Assembly: GCA_015488735.1 (NCBI GenBank)
Contig: WFNG01000087.1
Coordinates: 1-41,805 of the forward strand
DNA length: 41,805 nucleotides
Source: Bacteroidales bacterium
GTDB lineage: Bacteria > Bacteroidota > Bacteroidia > Bacteroidales > F082
Direction: 5' to 3'
Part shown: positions 17,948 through 25,710 of the stretch, in pieces
How positions within the stretch are numbered: the first letter of the stretch is position 1
How the letters are laid out: each line of letters starts with the position of its first letter
Program-made: the position numbers and the translations under genes
The notes under the pieces: generated by a model
Told to the model about the DNA's origin: nothing
Database searches by the model: none
Seen by the model: the letters and a program-made list of their open reading frames with translations, nothing else

Positions 17948-19147
17948 CTATTCTGTTTTTAAAATTTTATATAAAAAGTTTTCCGAAACCTTTTGTATCG
18001 TATTTCCGTTTTCCTGTCCGATAATCCGAACGGCTCTCACAAAACGGGGTGCATATTCTGCAGCATAGCCGGGTTTTGTACTGTCCATACAACTTATCCT
18101 TACTTTCCCTGAGGAATGAATAAATTTTCCGTTACCAATATACATGGCTACATGGGTTACTTTTTCTGCGAGAGAATTATTTGATTTTCGTCCGAAAAAC
18201 AGTAAGTCGCCCGGTTGCAACTTTTTATAACTGAAATCAGTTGTTATTTCTTTTCCGTATTTGGTTTGCTGCGATGCATCGCGTTGTAAAACAATGCCAT
18301 TCAGGAAATAAATGGTTGAGGTAAACCCGCTGCAATCAATGGCTTTTGAAGAAAGACCTCCCCACAAATAAGGAATACCGTTAAATTTTAGCGCTGTTTT
18401 AACCAACGCATCTCCCGTAGGGTTTTTTTTGAAAAAAGTACCCAGCCTTATAACCTGATCTTTTTTTATAAAAGCTATCCGGCCATCGGGATATTTTACC
18501 TTATAAAATCCGTTTTCATTACCTATGACAGGCAGGATACATCCGATAACCAAATCGCTGACTACCTGGGATGCAATGTCGGGTTTTGAATAAGAAAAAC
18601 CGCATTGTCGGTTGAAAACTATCTTTTTACCTGTTTCATATTTTTTCAGGTCGGCAGTATCGAACGGAACAATGCCGGATTGGTTAATCCATCCCAGGTA
18701 GTGGTTTGGAGTTTGAATTAAATACCAGCCGCCTTTTTTCTGAAGTATTTTTACCGGCGTTCCCAAAAGAGCCTGGTTGATAAGTTCTGAACTGTGTCGC
18801 CCCGCCTTCCTGATATTTGATACGGAGTTGTTTATAAGTGCAAATGTTTTTGCGCCGGATTCTGGTAAACAGGTTACGGAGAAGTTTACGGTTGGGAATC
18901 TCGTTTTTAATTTTAATAATGCAGACTGCGCTTTTTTATTTTCAACTTTGGCAGTAACAGACAGCTTCCCGTTTTCGTTCTTCATGGAGATATTCCACAG
19001 CGCATTTCTGGTGTCTGGAGCATAGACTTGTTTCAATGAGTCAACACGGCCTGTTATCTCCGAAACCAATGATACTTCACTGGTTTCGGAGCAGGAACTC
19101 AAAACAACTAACGTTACAAGAAAAATTACCAAAGTTTTAATATTCAT
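17948..19147 (-). CDS. NlpC/P60 lipoprotein with SH3b domains (gamma-D-Glu-diamino acid endopeptidase type)
   Basis: The 399-residue protein has a lipobox LSSC (C19), so it is a lipoprotein. A small alpha/beta segment (~25-95) precedes two SH3b-like domains at ~104-160 and ~180-235. The NlpC/P60 catalytic domain covers ~245-385 with C272 in AIDCSGF, H332 in VTHVAMYIGNG and H344 in KFIHSSG. This architecture matches the YkfC-like enzymes of Bacillus and Bacteroides that cut between gamma-D-Glu and the diamino acid of stem peptides with a free N-terminal L-Ala. The products are L-Ala-D-Glu and mDAP or mDAP-containing peptides. Its partner epimerase is encoded one base downstream, and lysA lies 45 bases upstream, a neat match to both products. 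Confidence 0.92.
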   Translation of the reverse strand: MNIKTLVIFLVTLVVLSSCSETSEVSLVSEITGRVDSLKQVYAPDTRNALWNISMKNENGKLSVTAKVENKKAQSALLKLKTRFPTVNFSVTCLPESGAKTFALINNSVSNIRKAGRHSSELINQALLGTPVKILQKKGGWYLIQTPNHYLGWINQSGIVPFDTADLKKYETGKKIVFNRQCGFSYSKPDIASQVVSDLVIGCILPVIGNENGFYKVKYPDGRIAFIKKDQVIRLGTFFKKNPTGDALVKTALKFNGIPYLWGGLSSKAIDCSGFTSTIYFLNGIVLQRDASQQTKYGKEITTDFSYKKLQPGDLLFFGRKSNNSLAEKVTHVAMYIGNGKFIHSSGKVRISCMDSTKPGYAAEYAPRFVRAVRIIGQENGNTIQKVSENFLYKILKTE

Positions 19148-19192
19148 GCTGTATTTATTTTTTTTAATCTTAATTATTTAAAATGCTCATCA

Positions 19193-20404
19193 TCACGAAA
19201 CGGTTATTTTTGAAAATAAATGTTCTCCTTTTTCGTTGGTTATCTCGTCCGAATAAATGGCTTTGGGCTTATCGCGCAGGGTATATTGGGAAACCATTAT
19301 TTCTCCATAAGCCCCGGTACTTCTTATAGCCACCAGGTCGCCACGTATGGTCATGGGGAGCATTACGTTATCATCAAAGCTGTCGGATGATTCACAAACA
19401 GGGCCAACCACATCATATTTATAGTTCATGATTTGTGCTTCGGGTCTTGAAATATTTTGAATTTTGTGCTGTGCGCCATAAAGTGCCGGACGTATTAAAT
19501 CGGTCATTCCTGCATCGAGAATCATAAACCGTTTGTTTACACCTTTTTTGATATAAAGCACTTTGGAAATCAGACTTCCAACTTGTCCGACTACAGCCCT
19601 TCCCAATTCAAAGTGTACCTTTTGATTTTTCCGTAATTTCAAATATTCATGAACGGTATCAAAAAATCTGGCATAATCCGGAACCAGTTCGGCATCGGGA
19701 TTTTCATAGTTAATGCCTAAACCCCCTCCCAGATTGATGTGTTCCAATTCTATGCCGTGTTTATCAAAAATAACATCCTGAATGCTGTTTACTTTTTTAC
19801 ACAGTTCTATATAAGGTGTAAGTTCTCTGATTTGGGAACCGATATGAAAATGAAGCCCGATAAGTTTAATATGAGATAAATTATTCGTCTGATGAATGAC
19901 TTTATCCAGAAACTGCAGTGGAATTCCAAACTTATTTTCGGGTAACCCGGTGGTAAGGTATTTGTGGGTTATGGCGTCGATATCGGGATTCAGACGGAGA
20001 GAAACGGGGACAATTTCCCCCTTTTTGATTCCCCATTCGTTTATCACTTCAATTTCTTCCATGGATTCGCAGTTGAAGCTAAAGATTGATTTGTCAATAG
20101 CATAAGCAATTTCGGCATCACTTTTCCCGACACCGGCGAAAACAATTTTTTCAGGTTTAATTCCTGTTTCAATGGCCTTTTTAACTTCGTTTCCACTTAC
20201 ACAGTCGATACCAAAACCATATTGTTTAATGGTTTCCAGAATACGATCGTTTGCATTTGCCTTTATGGCATAGTGAACCAGATAATTGTATTTTTCAGCT
20301 GCTTGCTTAAGCTTGCTTAAACTTTCGTTGAGCAACCCCATATCATAGTAATAAAAAGGGGTTTCCGTTTGTGAAAAAAATTGATACAATTGTTTGTTAA
20401 ACAA
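19193..20404 (-). CDS. lysA: Diaminopimelate decarboxylase
   Basis: A 403-residue fold type III PLP enzyme. PLP lysine K48 is in HYAIKAN, the glycine-rich phosphate loop is GGGLG at 226-230, and GPVCESSD carries C337 from the partner subunit. It decarboxylates meso-diaminopimelate to L-lysine in the cytoplasm. The usual EPGR segment reads ELGR at 266-269, which I take as a Bacteroidota-type variant. No aspartokinase is fused to it. It is first in the minus-strand cluster, 45 bases before the NlpC/P60 gene that frees diaminopimelate. This suggests a role in using scavenged diaminopimelate in addition to, or instead of, de novo lysine synthesis. An exact TAnnTTTG element lies 35 bases upstream. 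Confidence 0.93.
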   Translation of the reverse strand: MFNKQLYQFFSQTETPFYYYDMGLLNESLSKLKQAAEKYNYLVHYAIKANANDRILETIKQYGFGIDCVSGNEVKKAIETGIKPEKIVFAGVGKSDAEIAYAIDKSIFSFNCESMEEIEVINEWGIKKGEIVPVSLRLNPDIDAITHKYLTTGLPENKFGIPLQFLDKVIHQTNNLSHIKLIGLHFHIGSQIRELTPYIELCKKVNSIQDVIFDKHGIELEHINLGGGLGINYENPDAELVPDYARFFDTVHEYLKLRKNQKVHFELGRAVVGQVGSLISKVLYIKKGVNKRFMILDAGMTDLIRPALYGAQHKIQNISRPEAQIMNYKYDVVGPVCESSDSFDDNVMLPMTIRGDLVAIRSTGAYGEIMVSQYTLRDKPKAIYSDEITNEKGEHLFSKITVS

Positions 20405-20438
20405 GGGCTAAAATTTTAAAATGTTTATAAATAAAGTT

Positions 20439-20446
20439 CAAATTTA
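20439..20446 (-). promoter_or_regulatory. -7 promoter element for lysA and the peptide-utilisation cluster
   Basis: The minus strand reads TAAATTTG, an exact TAnnTTTG match, 35 bases before the lysA ATG in the 117-base divergent gap. No good -33 TTTG is seen at standard spacing. Confidence 0.45.
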
Positions 20447-20521
20447 AACCTTATGTTGTTTATTTAAAAATTTTTTAATAATTTTATACAAAATTTATAC
20501 CTAATGTTAAAATCCTAACAA

Positions 20522-21184
20522 ATGAGAACAATTGGAGAGATAGTGAAGCAATTAATCAGGGAAACACCCTTTTTGGAGGAAGCGTTAGATGACGGTTTAA
20601 TCAATATTTCATCTTTGGCCAGGAAGCTTAAGCCACAGGTGGAAAGTGAGTTGCATAAGGAGGTGCAAACCGGTGCCCTTGTTATGGCCATAAAAAGGTA
20701 TGACCCGGGATATAACTACAAACTAAAATTTGGAATAAAGCAGTTTGTCAGCAGTCTTGGAGATCTTATTGTTCAATCGGGCTTGATGCACTACACTTTC
20801 GAAAATTCCGGTACGCTTGCCAAAAGGCACCGTGAACTGATAAGCCGTATTTCGGGAGACCAGATTTATTATTCAATATCCCGTGGAATTTTTGAAACAA
20901 CAGTGGTGGTGAGCAACTCGACAACCAAACTTGTTGAGGAAATTTTTGCCAAAGAAAAATTAATCTTTCAGAAATACAGCCTGTCTTCAATTACACTGCG
21001 GTTACCCAAAAAGAGGGATGAAACAACAGGGTTCTTTTATTATATTTTAAAAAACCTGGCTTTGGAAAATATTAACATTGAGGAACTCATATCCACAACC
21101 AACGAATTTACGGTTTTGGTGGGAGAAAATGATATTGACCGTGCCTTTTCCATATTGATGCGGTTAAAAAAAACGGAAGGCTAA
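20522..21184 (+). CDS. ACT-domain protein of unknown function, divergent from lysA
   Basis: A 220-residue soluble protein. The N-terminal part (~1-75) is helical and contains INISSLARKLKPQVES and GALVMAIKRY, which could be a small helix-turn-helix-like or dimerisation module. The C-terminal half, particularly NINIEELISTTNEFTVLVGENDIDRAFSIL (split over about 185-212), resembles the amino-acid-binding ACT domains at the end of aspartokinases. No kinase domain is present. Standing head-to-head with lysA across 117 bases, it may sense lysine or diaminopimelate and regulate the cluster, but this is inference. Its stop overlaps the stop of the convergent glycosyltransferase gene by 4 bases (CTAA). 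Confidence 0.65.
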   Translation: MRTIGEIVKQLIRETPFLEEALDDGLINISSLARKLKPQVESELHKEVQTGALVMAIKRYDPGYNYKLKFGIKQFVSSLGDLIVQSGLMHYTFENSGTLAKRHRELISRISGDQIYYSISRGIFETTVVVSNSTTKLVEEIFAKEKLIFQKYSLSSITLRLPKKRDETTGFFYYILKNLALENINIEELISTTNEFTVLVGENDIDRAFSILMRLKKTEG

Positions 21185-22200
21185 AAGCCCAGTACTTTCC
21201 GGTAAACTTCCTCATACCCGTCAATCATTTTGTTCGTGCTGAAATTTTCCAGCGCATGTTGGCGGCAGTCGGCCCGGCTGATGTCTTTTACTTTGGATAA
21301 TGTGGCTGCAGCTTCATCAATATTTTGAACCAAAAATCCTGTTTCCCCATCTATTATCAACTCCGGCATGGAACCTCTGTTGAAAGCTACTACCGGCGTT
21401 CCGCACATCATAGCTTCGGCAACGCTGAGGCCGAAAGGCTCTTCAAAACTAATGGGATGCAGCAAAGCAAATGCTTTTCCCAACAGTACATCGCGTTTTG
21501 CAGGACCTGAATTTCCCACATATACAATTTGTTTATCATCCACAAAGGGCTTCACTTTTGAGTTGAAATATTCTTTATCCTGTATCAGTCCGGAGATAAT
21601 TAGTTTTCTGCCAGCTTTTCGGGCAATCTGAATCGCTTCTGATGTCCCTTTTTCAGGATGTATTCTCCCGAAAAACAACAGATAATCATCCGGGTTTTCC
21701 TGAAAATGAAATTCCCGGGGGGCGATACCGTTATATACCGTGGCGATATAGTCCAGTTTGTTGTTCCGGTCGGCATTGCTGATGGATACATAATAAGAGG
21801 TGTTGTTGTATTTTTTAAAAACCGGGATAATCTTTGGTGATGAAAACCCGTGGATGGTGGTCACCATGGGCGTCTTAATAAGTCTTGAATAGGTTAGTGG
21901 CAGAAAATCGTAGTTGTTGTGCAGGATGTCAAATTCGCCTGCCATTTCCATAAAATGCGAAATATGCAGACATTCACAAACTTTGGCATCCATTTCGGGA
22001 TGTTCGCCATAGGGCTTATCGCAGACGGCCTCAAGTTTTCCTTTGGTAAAAGAATCTGAAGTGGCAAAAAGGGTGACATCATGACCGCGCAATGCCAGAC
22101 CTTCGGCGATATTGGATGCAACCTGTTCCCATGGCCCGTATTTTCGGGGCGGCGTTCGCCAGCAGGCGGGGGATAAAATGGCTATTTTTATGTTTTGCAT
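21181..22200 (-). CDS. GT4 family glycosyltransferase
   Basis: A GT-B fold protein of 339 residues with the N-terminal glycine-rich start KYGPWEQVASNIAEGL (20-35) and nucleotide-sugar-binding half from ~170. FFGRIHPEKG at 176-185 and the E-x7-E motif E254/E262 in EPFGLSVAEAMMCG are typical of retaining GT4 enzymes. No signal peptide or membrane segment is seen. It is the distal gene of a minus-strand group with a GH130 phosphorylase (22351) and a GT4 fusion protein (23307), separated from the GH130 gene by a 150-base gap with no clear signal. Donor and acceptor are unknown. The neighbours suggest a mannoside. Confidence 0.85.
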   Translation of the reverse strand: MQNIKIAILSPACWRTPPRKYGPWEQVASNIAEGLALRGHDVTLFATSDSFTKGKLEAVCDKPYGEHPEMDAKVCECLHISHFMEMAGEFDILHNNYDFLPLTYSRLIKTPMVTTIHGFSSPKIIPVFKKYNNTSYYVSISNADRNNKLDYIATVYNGIAPREFHFQENPDDYLLFFGRIHPEKGTSEAIQIARKAGRKLIISGLIQDKEYFNSKVKPFVDDKQIVYVGNSGPAKRDVLLGKAFALLHPISFEEPFGLSVAEAMMCGTPVVAFNRGSMPELIIDGETGFLVQNIDEAAATLSKVKDISRADCRQHALENFSTNKMIDGYEEVYRKVLGF

Positions 22201-22350
22201 GGGTTTTGAAATTTGATTTTAGAAATTAGAATTCAGAATTGGGGTTTGCTCTGGCCGTTGTTGCAAAAGCAGAAAAAACAACATTGCTTTTTAAAGAAAA
22301 GTATTCTGAAATTGTTCATTTTTCAACACATTTTAAAAAAATCTCCTTTC

Positions 22351-23286
22351 TCAATTTCCCATTGCTTTTCGTGTTTTCGTCAAACACATTTCCACCAAAT
22401 CGTTTATATGTGCTGTTCCTGTACACATTACCGTGTCGGCACCTCCCCAGTATAGCCGAACGGTACCATCATCTTCCGGGATGGCAGCGCAACTAAACAC
22501 TACATTATGGACGTATCCTGTAATTTCCCACGGATCTTCCGGCTGGAGAATCCAATCGTCACTCACACCTATTATTTCTGACGGGTCGTGCAGGTCGTGC
22601 AGTGCAACTCCCAGCCGGTAAACGCTGCCATCCATGGTGGGGAAAACACCATGATAGATACTCAGCCATCCTTTTTCGGTTTTAATGGGTGGTGCTCCGG
22701 GACCAATTTTCATTTGATCCCAATGATAGGGAACAGGATCCATAATCCGTTTTGACTCTCCCCAGTAGCGCAGGTCGGGCGAATAGGAAATCCAGACAGA
22801 CCACGGGCTTATTTCCGAATGTGGCCTGTCGAGGCGGGCGTAGCGTCCGTTGAATTTTTCAGGAAAAATAACCACATTTCTGTAGTCGGCTTCGGTAATC
22901 ATGGAAAAACGTTCCACCGTTTTAAAATCACGGGTTTTTGCCAGGCCAATGCGGATGCCGTGTGGCGAATAAGCACTGTAAGTGATGATGTATTCTCCAT
23001 CAATAAATGTTATTCGCGGATCTTCAATACTCCACGATTCATATTCCTGATAGGGACTTTTGTCGTCCGGGGTCATAAACGGTTTTTCTCTGACTTTAAA
23101 ATCTATACCGTTTTCACTATCAGCGATTCCTAAGATGCTCCTGCCGTTGTATAAATGCGAGCGAAAAACCATAATGTACTTTTCATTGTATTTTACTACA
23201 GCCGCATTGTGCACGGTTGCCACCGGATAGGGTACATCTGCTTTGGTGAGAATTGGGTTTTTAGAATAACGGGTTACTGGTTTCAT
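22351..23286 (-). CDS. GH130 family phosphorylase/hydrolase acting on a beta-mannoside
   Basis: This 311-residue protein is a single GH130 propeller without extension. Signatures are NAAVVKY at 27-33, the WSIEDPRIT block at 85-93 with catalytic acid D89, GAPPIKTEKGWLSIYHG around 196-212, and GYVHNVVFSCAAI near 262-274. Family members release alpha-mannose-1-phosphate from beta-mannosides with phosphate; a few hydrolyse. There is no leader, so it works in the cytoplasm. It follows the GT4-fusion gene after only 20 bases and precedes a second GT4 gene. A phosphorylase beside two glycosyltransferases suggests that the cell both makes and recycles an intracellular mannoside. Substrate is unknown. 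Confidence 0.87.
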   Translation of the reverse strand: MKPVTRYSKNPILTKADVPYPVATVHNAAVVKYNEKYIMVFRSHLYNGRSILGIADSENGIDFKVREKPFMTPDDKSPYQEYESWSIEDPRITFIDGEYIITYSAYSPHGIRIGLAKTRDFKTVERFSMITEADYRNVVIFPEKFNGRYARLDRPHSEISPWSVWISYSPDLRYWGESKRIMDPVPYHWDQMKIGPGAPPIKTEKGWLSIYHGVFPTMDGSVYRLGVALHDLHDPSEIIGVSDDWILQPEDPWEITGYVHNVVFSCAAIPEDDGTVRLYWGGADTVMCTGTAHINDLVEMCLTKTRKAMGN

Positions 23287-23306
23287 GGTATTTCCTTTCT
23301 TAATTA

Positions 23307-25541
23307 TTAAACAGTCTTTTCTTTTTCAAAAGCCTCTAATACAATGAGATGTGACAACAGGTATGATAACATGCTTTCAGCGCCCTGGTTGCGGTTTACA
23401 CCTCCTTTTTCCAGGCCATCGCAGCAACCTTTGGTTTCGTAATCGTATAGCGGGATGTGCAAATCATTTTCTCCCAGAAACCACATAAAAGATGTGAACA
23501 TCTTATGCAGATAATCTTTTTTGTTTTCAGATACGAGATATGCTTTTTCGTACATAAGAACCATTCCCATGGCATCAACAGGCTGCTGGACAAACCGGGC
23601 TCGTTTGCCTCCTTTGGGATACCATCCTTCATTTCCTATGAGTACGATGTGGTCATCTTTCAGGGTAACGCTTTCCAGAAAATTCATACTTCTTTCAGCC
23701 ACCTGTAAATATTTCTCCTGTCCGGTTTTTTCATATGTACAGAACAACGCTGCAGGCAGCAGTCCGTTGTCATAAGTCAGGATGGGCTCAAACCATTGCC
23801 ATCCCTGCTCGCTTTCTTTTTCGAATGCATCAGTTAGTTTATCAGCCAGTCCGGACATAATGCTAACCATTCCTTCATCCCACGGAAAACGGTTTAGATA
23901 ATAACTGATACCCAAAAGAGTGTTGGCAATACCCCGCCAGCTTTGCAGATGTCGAAAAATGTTTGCTGACGAATTAAAAAGCTGATGGGCTATTTGGAAA
24001 GAGGCATCGTTGGGCGAATGGGCCAGCAAAAACCCCAAAGCCCAGATGGTTCTTCCAAAAGCATCTTCCGAACTTTTCTCATCAAGATATTGATGGCTGT
24101 AGCTAAGAAAATTTCTGAAACTTCCATCGGGATTTTGCATGTAGTTGATGTAAGAGAGGTAAGTGGACATTAAGTTTATGGCATCCGGCTCTTTTTGCCG
24201 CTCGTGTACCATGTTCATTACCAACAGCGCACGGGCATTGTCGTCAAGGCAGTAGCCATGGTGAAAATTGGGAATATTATAGCGTGCATGTTGTAAAATA
24301 CCGGTGGAATCGGTCAGCCTTTTTACGTGGCTCAGGTTTAGCGATGGCAGCAATGTTAAATCAATAATTTTTTCCTTGTAGGTTTTTGGTGTTTGGTATT
24401 TTTTAATAACATCTTCTGCTGTTTTCAGGTATTTCTTCCCCTGCAAGGGCCAGGTAACTTTTTTTCCATAGGCAAATGCACGGTTACGAATGGCTTTTGT
24501 TTTGCCGGGATTTCCAAGCAGGTCAATCAAAACGTTGGCCAGTTCTTCATGATCGTTAAATGGAAAGAGCACGCCGCGCCCTTTTTCCAGCAACTCGGTG
24601 GCATGCCAGTATGGAGTGGAAACTACAGCGGTACCTGAGCCAACGGCATACGACAATGTTCCGCTGGTAATCTGTGCTTCGTTGGGATAAGGCGTTAAAT
24701 AAATATCAGTAGCTGAAAGATAAGCACATAAATCGGGTTCTTCAAGAAAACTATCAATAAAAATGACGTGCTTTCCCAATTTGTTTTTTTGTACCAGCCT
24801 TTTCAAAAAATGACGATACTCTTCGCCTGATACTTTGACTATGCCGGGATGTGTTTTCCCGATTACCATGTAAACTACTTTCGGAAACTTCTTTACCACA
24901 CGGGGTAGGGCACGGATAACCGTTTCAATACCTTTTCCCCTGCTGAGTAAACCAAACGTCATGAGTGGAATATTATCCTCCAAATGAAATTTTTGTTTGT
25001 AGAAGTCATGGTTTTCATAGTCAAACTCGGGAAAGCCGTGCCGGATAATCGTAATCTTTTTTTTCGGAATCTTGTAAAGTTCTACCAAAAAGTTAACCGC
25101 CATCTTGCTCATGACTATGATTCTGGCTGCTTTTTTACCAATTTCGGTAAGAATAGCTTTTTCGCTGAATGTTGGTTCTTTTAATATCGTGTGAAAGGTA
25201 ACCAGCAAAGGAACTTTTAACCGGTTGAGAAGTGGTAGAATATAAACTCCGCTTTTCCCGCCAAAAATACCGAACTCATGCTGCAAGATACAAATGTCTG
25301 CCGAGTAGTTGATAAAATCTGCCGCTTTCAGGTAATCTTTTTGGTGACTCTCGCGGATGCTGTATTTTACAATGTCGGGATAGGCATAAGCTCCTTCTTT
25401 ATCCGTCATGGCAACCACAAAAACTGAAGTGTTTTCTTTTTTCGCTTCTGTTTCTTTTGGAAGTGCCCCGATAAGGTTCTCTGTAAAAGTGGCAATGCCA
25501 CATTCTCGTGGCGTGTAAGTTGTAATAATGGCTGCTTTCAT
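23307..25541 (-). CDS. GT4 glycosyltransferase fused to an (alpha/alpha)-barrel-like C-terminal domain
   Basis: At 744 residues this is about twice a normal GT4 protein. The N-terminal half (~1-385) is a GT-B enzyme with TPRECGIATFTENLI at 10-24, LLSRGKGIETVIRALP, and SGTLSYAVGSGTAVVSTP in place of the classical E-x7-E. The C-terminal half (~395-740) is all-helical with repeated motifs such as HGYCLDDNARALLVMNM, SSEDAFGRTIWALGFLL and PVDAMGMVLMYEKAYL. These are reminiscent of six-hairpin glycosidase or epimerase barrels, and its activity is unknown. No signal peptide is seen. It is first in the cluster, with a TACCTTTG promoter element 38 bases upstream, and is followed after 20 bases by the GH130 gene. 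The two halves probably work on the same glycan. Confidence 0.8.
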   Translation of the reverse strand: MKAAIITTYTPRECGIATFTENLIGALPKETEAKKENTSVFVVAMTDKEGAYAYPDIVKYSIRESHQKDYLKAADFINYSADICILQHEFGIFGGKSGVYILPLLNRLKVPLLVTFHTILKEPTFSEKAILTEIGKKAARIIVMSKMAVNFLVELYKIPKKKITIIRHGFPEFDYENHDFYKQKFHLEDNIPLMTFGLLSRGKGIETVIRALPRVVKKFPKVVYMVIGKTHPGIVKVSGEEYRHFLKRLVQKNKLGKHVIFIDSFLEEPDLCAYLSATDIYLTPYPNEAQITSGTLSYAVGSGTAVVSTPYWHATELLEKGRGVLFPFNDHEELANVLIDLLGNPGKTKAIRNRAFAYGKKVTWPLQGKKYLKTAEDVIKKYQTPKTYKEKIIDLTLLPSLNLSHVKRLTDSTGILQHARYNIPNFHHGYCLDDNARALLVMNMVHERQKEPDAINLMSTYLSYINYMQNPDGSFRNFLSYSHQYLDEKSSEDAFGRTIWALGFLLAHSPNDASFQIAHQLFNSSANIFRHLQSWRGIANTLLGISYYLNRFPWDEGMVSIMSGLADKLTDAFEKESEQGWQWFEPILTYDNGLLPAALFCTYEKTGQEKYLQVAERSMNFLESVTLKDDHIVLIGNEGWYPKGGKRARFVQQPVDAMGMVLMYEKAYLVSENKKDYLHKMFTSFMWFLGENDLHIPLYDYETKGCCDGLEKGGVNRNQGAESMLSYLLSHLIVLEAFEKEKTV

Positions 25542-25578
25542 AGCATTTCCGGTTTTTATTTAAATGAACTTGAATTTC

Positions 25579-25586
25579 CAAAGGTA
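25579..25586 (-). promoter_or_regulatory. -7 promoter element for the GT4/GH130 cluster
   Basis: The minus strand reads TACCTTTG, the commonest form of the Bacteroidota TAnnTTTG element, 38 bases before the start of the GT4-fusion gene. A TTGACA lies 21 bases further upstream on the same strand (25608-25613). Confidence 0.55.
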
Positions 25587-25617
25587 GCAATGTTTTAAAT
25601 ATTGCTTTGTCAATTTA

Positions 25618-25647
25618 GATTTTAGAATTCTTAAAAATTCTAAAATC
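25618..25647. repeat. Perfect 12-bp inverted repeat between divergent promoters
   Basis: GATTTTAGAATT (25618-25629) and AATTCTAAAATC (25636-25647) are perfectly complementary around a 6-base loop. It lies between the GT4-cluster promoter and the xseA promoter. The related sequence GATTTTAGAA recurs in the 22201-22350 gap, without the second arm. Confidence 0.7.
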
Positions 25648-25686
25648 CAGATGATGCTGACGCGGGAAATATCCGGGTTTTCGGTT

Positions 25687-25694
25687 TATCTTTG
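25687..25694 (+). promoter_or_regulatory. -7 promoter element for xseA
   Basis: TATCTTTG followed by C is an exact TAnnTTTG match 16 bases before the chosen ATG at 25711. It also argues against the longer start at 25651, which lies upstream of the element. Confidence 0.6.
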
Positions 25695-25710
25695 CTGTAT
25701 AAATAGCAAC

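Noticed and set aside
19990-20000. ELGR instead of EPGR in LysA as a sign of a different decarboxylase
   Set aside because: PLP lysine, glycine loop and the CESSD cysteine motif all fit diaminopimelate decarboxylase, and the change looks like a phylum variant.
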